A stretch of DNA of 64,000 nucleotides from Neospora caninum Liverpool (taxonomy: Eukaryota; Apicomplexa; Conoidasida; Eucoccidiorida; Sarcocystidae). The stretch covers positions 744,001-808,000 of the forward strand of contig NC_018396.1 of assembly GCF_000208865.1 (NCBI RefSeq). Direction: 5' to 3'. How positions within the stretch are numbered: position 1 is the first letter of the stretch; each line of letters starts with the position of its first letter. The position numbers and the translations under genes were made by a program. Under the pieces are notes generated by a model that ran no database searches, had not been told where the DNA came from, and saw nothing but the letters and a program-made list of their open reading frames with translations. Of this stretch, positions 62,801 through 64,000 are shown in pieces.

Positions 62801-64000
62801 GTGTAGCGAATCAATTTAAGGAAGAGAACACAGGTTGTGTCAAACCACCTTCTTATCGAGGTTACGGCGAAACCAGGTGAACTGTCAATCTGCTTTACCT
62901 CTCATTCCTTTCTATAGGCAGTCCACCCCGTTTGCCTCTGACAATTTTCGCCAACACGTCTCTCTCGGGACTCGGCTCGTCAGACATTCATCAACTTTTC
63001 TTCCCTGGACACTCCGCTTTTTTGCCCACTTTATATATGCATCCTATATGTATTGAGGTAGACTGATCTGTACAACTCAATTCTGGAGCTCCATAGGGGC
63101 CTGCATTTATCATTATATATACGTATGTACTCCAGTATATCTTCAGTAGCTTAGCGCCGACAACTTCGGCGTTGTTTTGGCTTTCATTCGGTCTATTCTG
63201 CTCAGGCGGTCGTCGCTTTTGCAATTTCGTCGTCGGTGCCCTTGATGATGTTCCCTGCATCGGCCATCGTTGAGCACCGGTTGCTCAGTCGTTTTAAATT
63301 TTCTTCGTGGACATATAAAATTGCAGTGTGCAGCACCTTGCGGATACTCTTGGTGAGTAGACTATATAGGCATGGTTTGTGTGAGAAATAAACGCTCATA
63401 CCATGTGTCATGTATCTACTGTCTTCAACGCCGTGGTGGCTTTCTTGTCATTTCTCCGTAAGTTCCCCGTTTCCGTTCTACCCGGGGAACTCGTGGGCAG
63501 TTTATGGGGACCGTATTAAGCTGTGGTCGGGCACATGTTCTAGGGTAGACCAGCATGACGAGGCTTCCAAAAAGGAATCAAGAAGGAAGTCTTCTCCCCG
63601 GTTTTCTTTAAACACGCTGTCCGTTACGTCGTCTTCATGTCTTCTTGGTGGAAACATGGGCGCGTGCCATGTGGGGTTTAGTGGAAATGCTGTGAGCTCT
63701 ACGCACGACGGTAATACGCCCTCACGCACGGTCCACGATATCTTTGTCGATATTATAAACAACGCGTAGGAACGGGCACCGGTCTGGGGTGTGGCGTATA
63801 TGGAGACACGCACGTTTTCGTTTGCTCGTTGGGCGCGTTTTACTGTCTAGGTTGTCCTTATCCTGGCGGCGGCGACAGTCGGCTTACAGCAGATCGACAA
63901 CTTTGTTGCCCTCATTGGAGGCGCGTGCGGCGCTCCACTCACCTTTGTGTTTCCTACTCTTCTTCACATGAAGCTGCATCCTGATGAACCAAAACTAAGG
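59732..64000 (+). CDS. AAAP amino acid transporter, paralog C, 3' partial
   Basis: Third amino acid/auxin permease family paralog, opposite in strand to A and B. Exons: 59732-60413, 60775-61404, 61977-62041, 62483-62620, 63206-63352 and 63851-64000 (continues beyond the window). Phases match A and B exactly, as do the 65, 138 and 147-nt exon lengths. About 227 hydrophilic residues come first, ending at AAC G|GTATGT. The core exon has IILKSFIGGGFLFLPHVFMRGG and ends IYMWEG; exon 3 gives TGLVLPIRDNATKKVQ; later helices include LFLTYTGFVIYANFTFGVRL, SSVPLMMFPASAIVEHR and ALIGGACGAPLTFVFPTLLH. About 40 C-terminal residues are expected outside the window, judging from B. The start is uncertain: ATGs at 59732 and 59762 or an upstream exon are possible. 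Confidence 0.85.
61589..61627. repeat. 16-bp perfect inverted repeat with CCCTAAA loop
   Basis: Arms TTTAAAATCCAGTTAA (61589-61604) and TTAACTGGATTTTAAA (61612-61627) are exact reverse complements. The 7-base loop CCCTAAA equals one telomere repeat unit of plant and apicomplexan type. It lies in intron 2 of transporter C. No target-site duplication or transposon relative is evident. Confidence 0.9.

Noticed and set aside
63410..63769. A 119-codon + frame near the right end.
   Set aside because: It lies wholly within intron 5 of transporter C, whose flanking exons fit the paralog pattern exactly.

Overview
The window is nuclear DNA from an apicomplexan of the Toxoplasma/Hammondia/Neospora group (tissue-cyst coccidia); species is not decided. 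Reasons: every recognisable protein is eukaryotic and split by GT-AG introns of about 100-1000 bases; several starts resemble the coccidian context AAAATGG; proteins carry long Ser/Gly/Ala/Arg/Glu-rich low-complexity stretches; introns hold (TA)n microsatellites; a TGCATGC element lies upstream of a ribosomal protein gene. I see no tRNA, rRNA, CRISPR, IS element or prokaryotic operon.

Layout: (1) 1-8675 (+), the 3' part of a very large TRAPPC10/Trs130-like TRAPPII subunit. (2) 11072-13145 (-), ribosomal protein eL34 in three exons. (3) 14653-16472 (+), a seven-exon, 292-residue membrane-anchored protein I do not recognise. (4) 18861-22408 (-), amino acid transporter A (AAAP/Aa_trans family). 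(5) 23172-25357 (-), a cryptic six-exon, 119-residue single-pass membrane protein assembled from small exons. (6) 26777-30621 (-), AAAP transporter B. (7) 34132-38794 (+), IWS1/SPN1 elongation factor in nine exons. (8) 42196-48860 (+), a 2084-residue DCP2 mRNA decapping enzyme. (9) 50989-54439 (-), WDR83/MORG1-like WD40 protein in five exons. (10) 55529-56048, a 76-bp minisatellite of seven units. (11) 59732-64000 (+, runs off the window), AAAP transporter C, perhaps extended upstream by a 415-codon open frame.

The three transporters are the main theme. A and B are tandem, C is inverted about 30 kb away, and all three share the same exon pattern (a core exon of 627-639 nt, then exons of exactly 65, 138 and 147 nt with identical phases), so they descend from one duplicated gene. 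A has lost two motif residues that B and C keep. The genes between them (IWS1, DCP2, WDR83) all belong to mRNA transcription, splicing or decay, but they have separate promoters and mixed orientation, so this is not evidence of joint regulation.

The two small multi-exon genes (3 and 5) are the best candidates for undescribed biology: each has one hydrophobic segment near the N-terminus followed by a charged or aromatic tail, a layout seen in lineage-specific subunits of apicomplexan mitochondrial complexes. That assignment is inference only. All exon coordinates come from reading splice signals, phases and paralog comparison by eye, with no transcript data.
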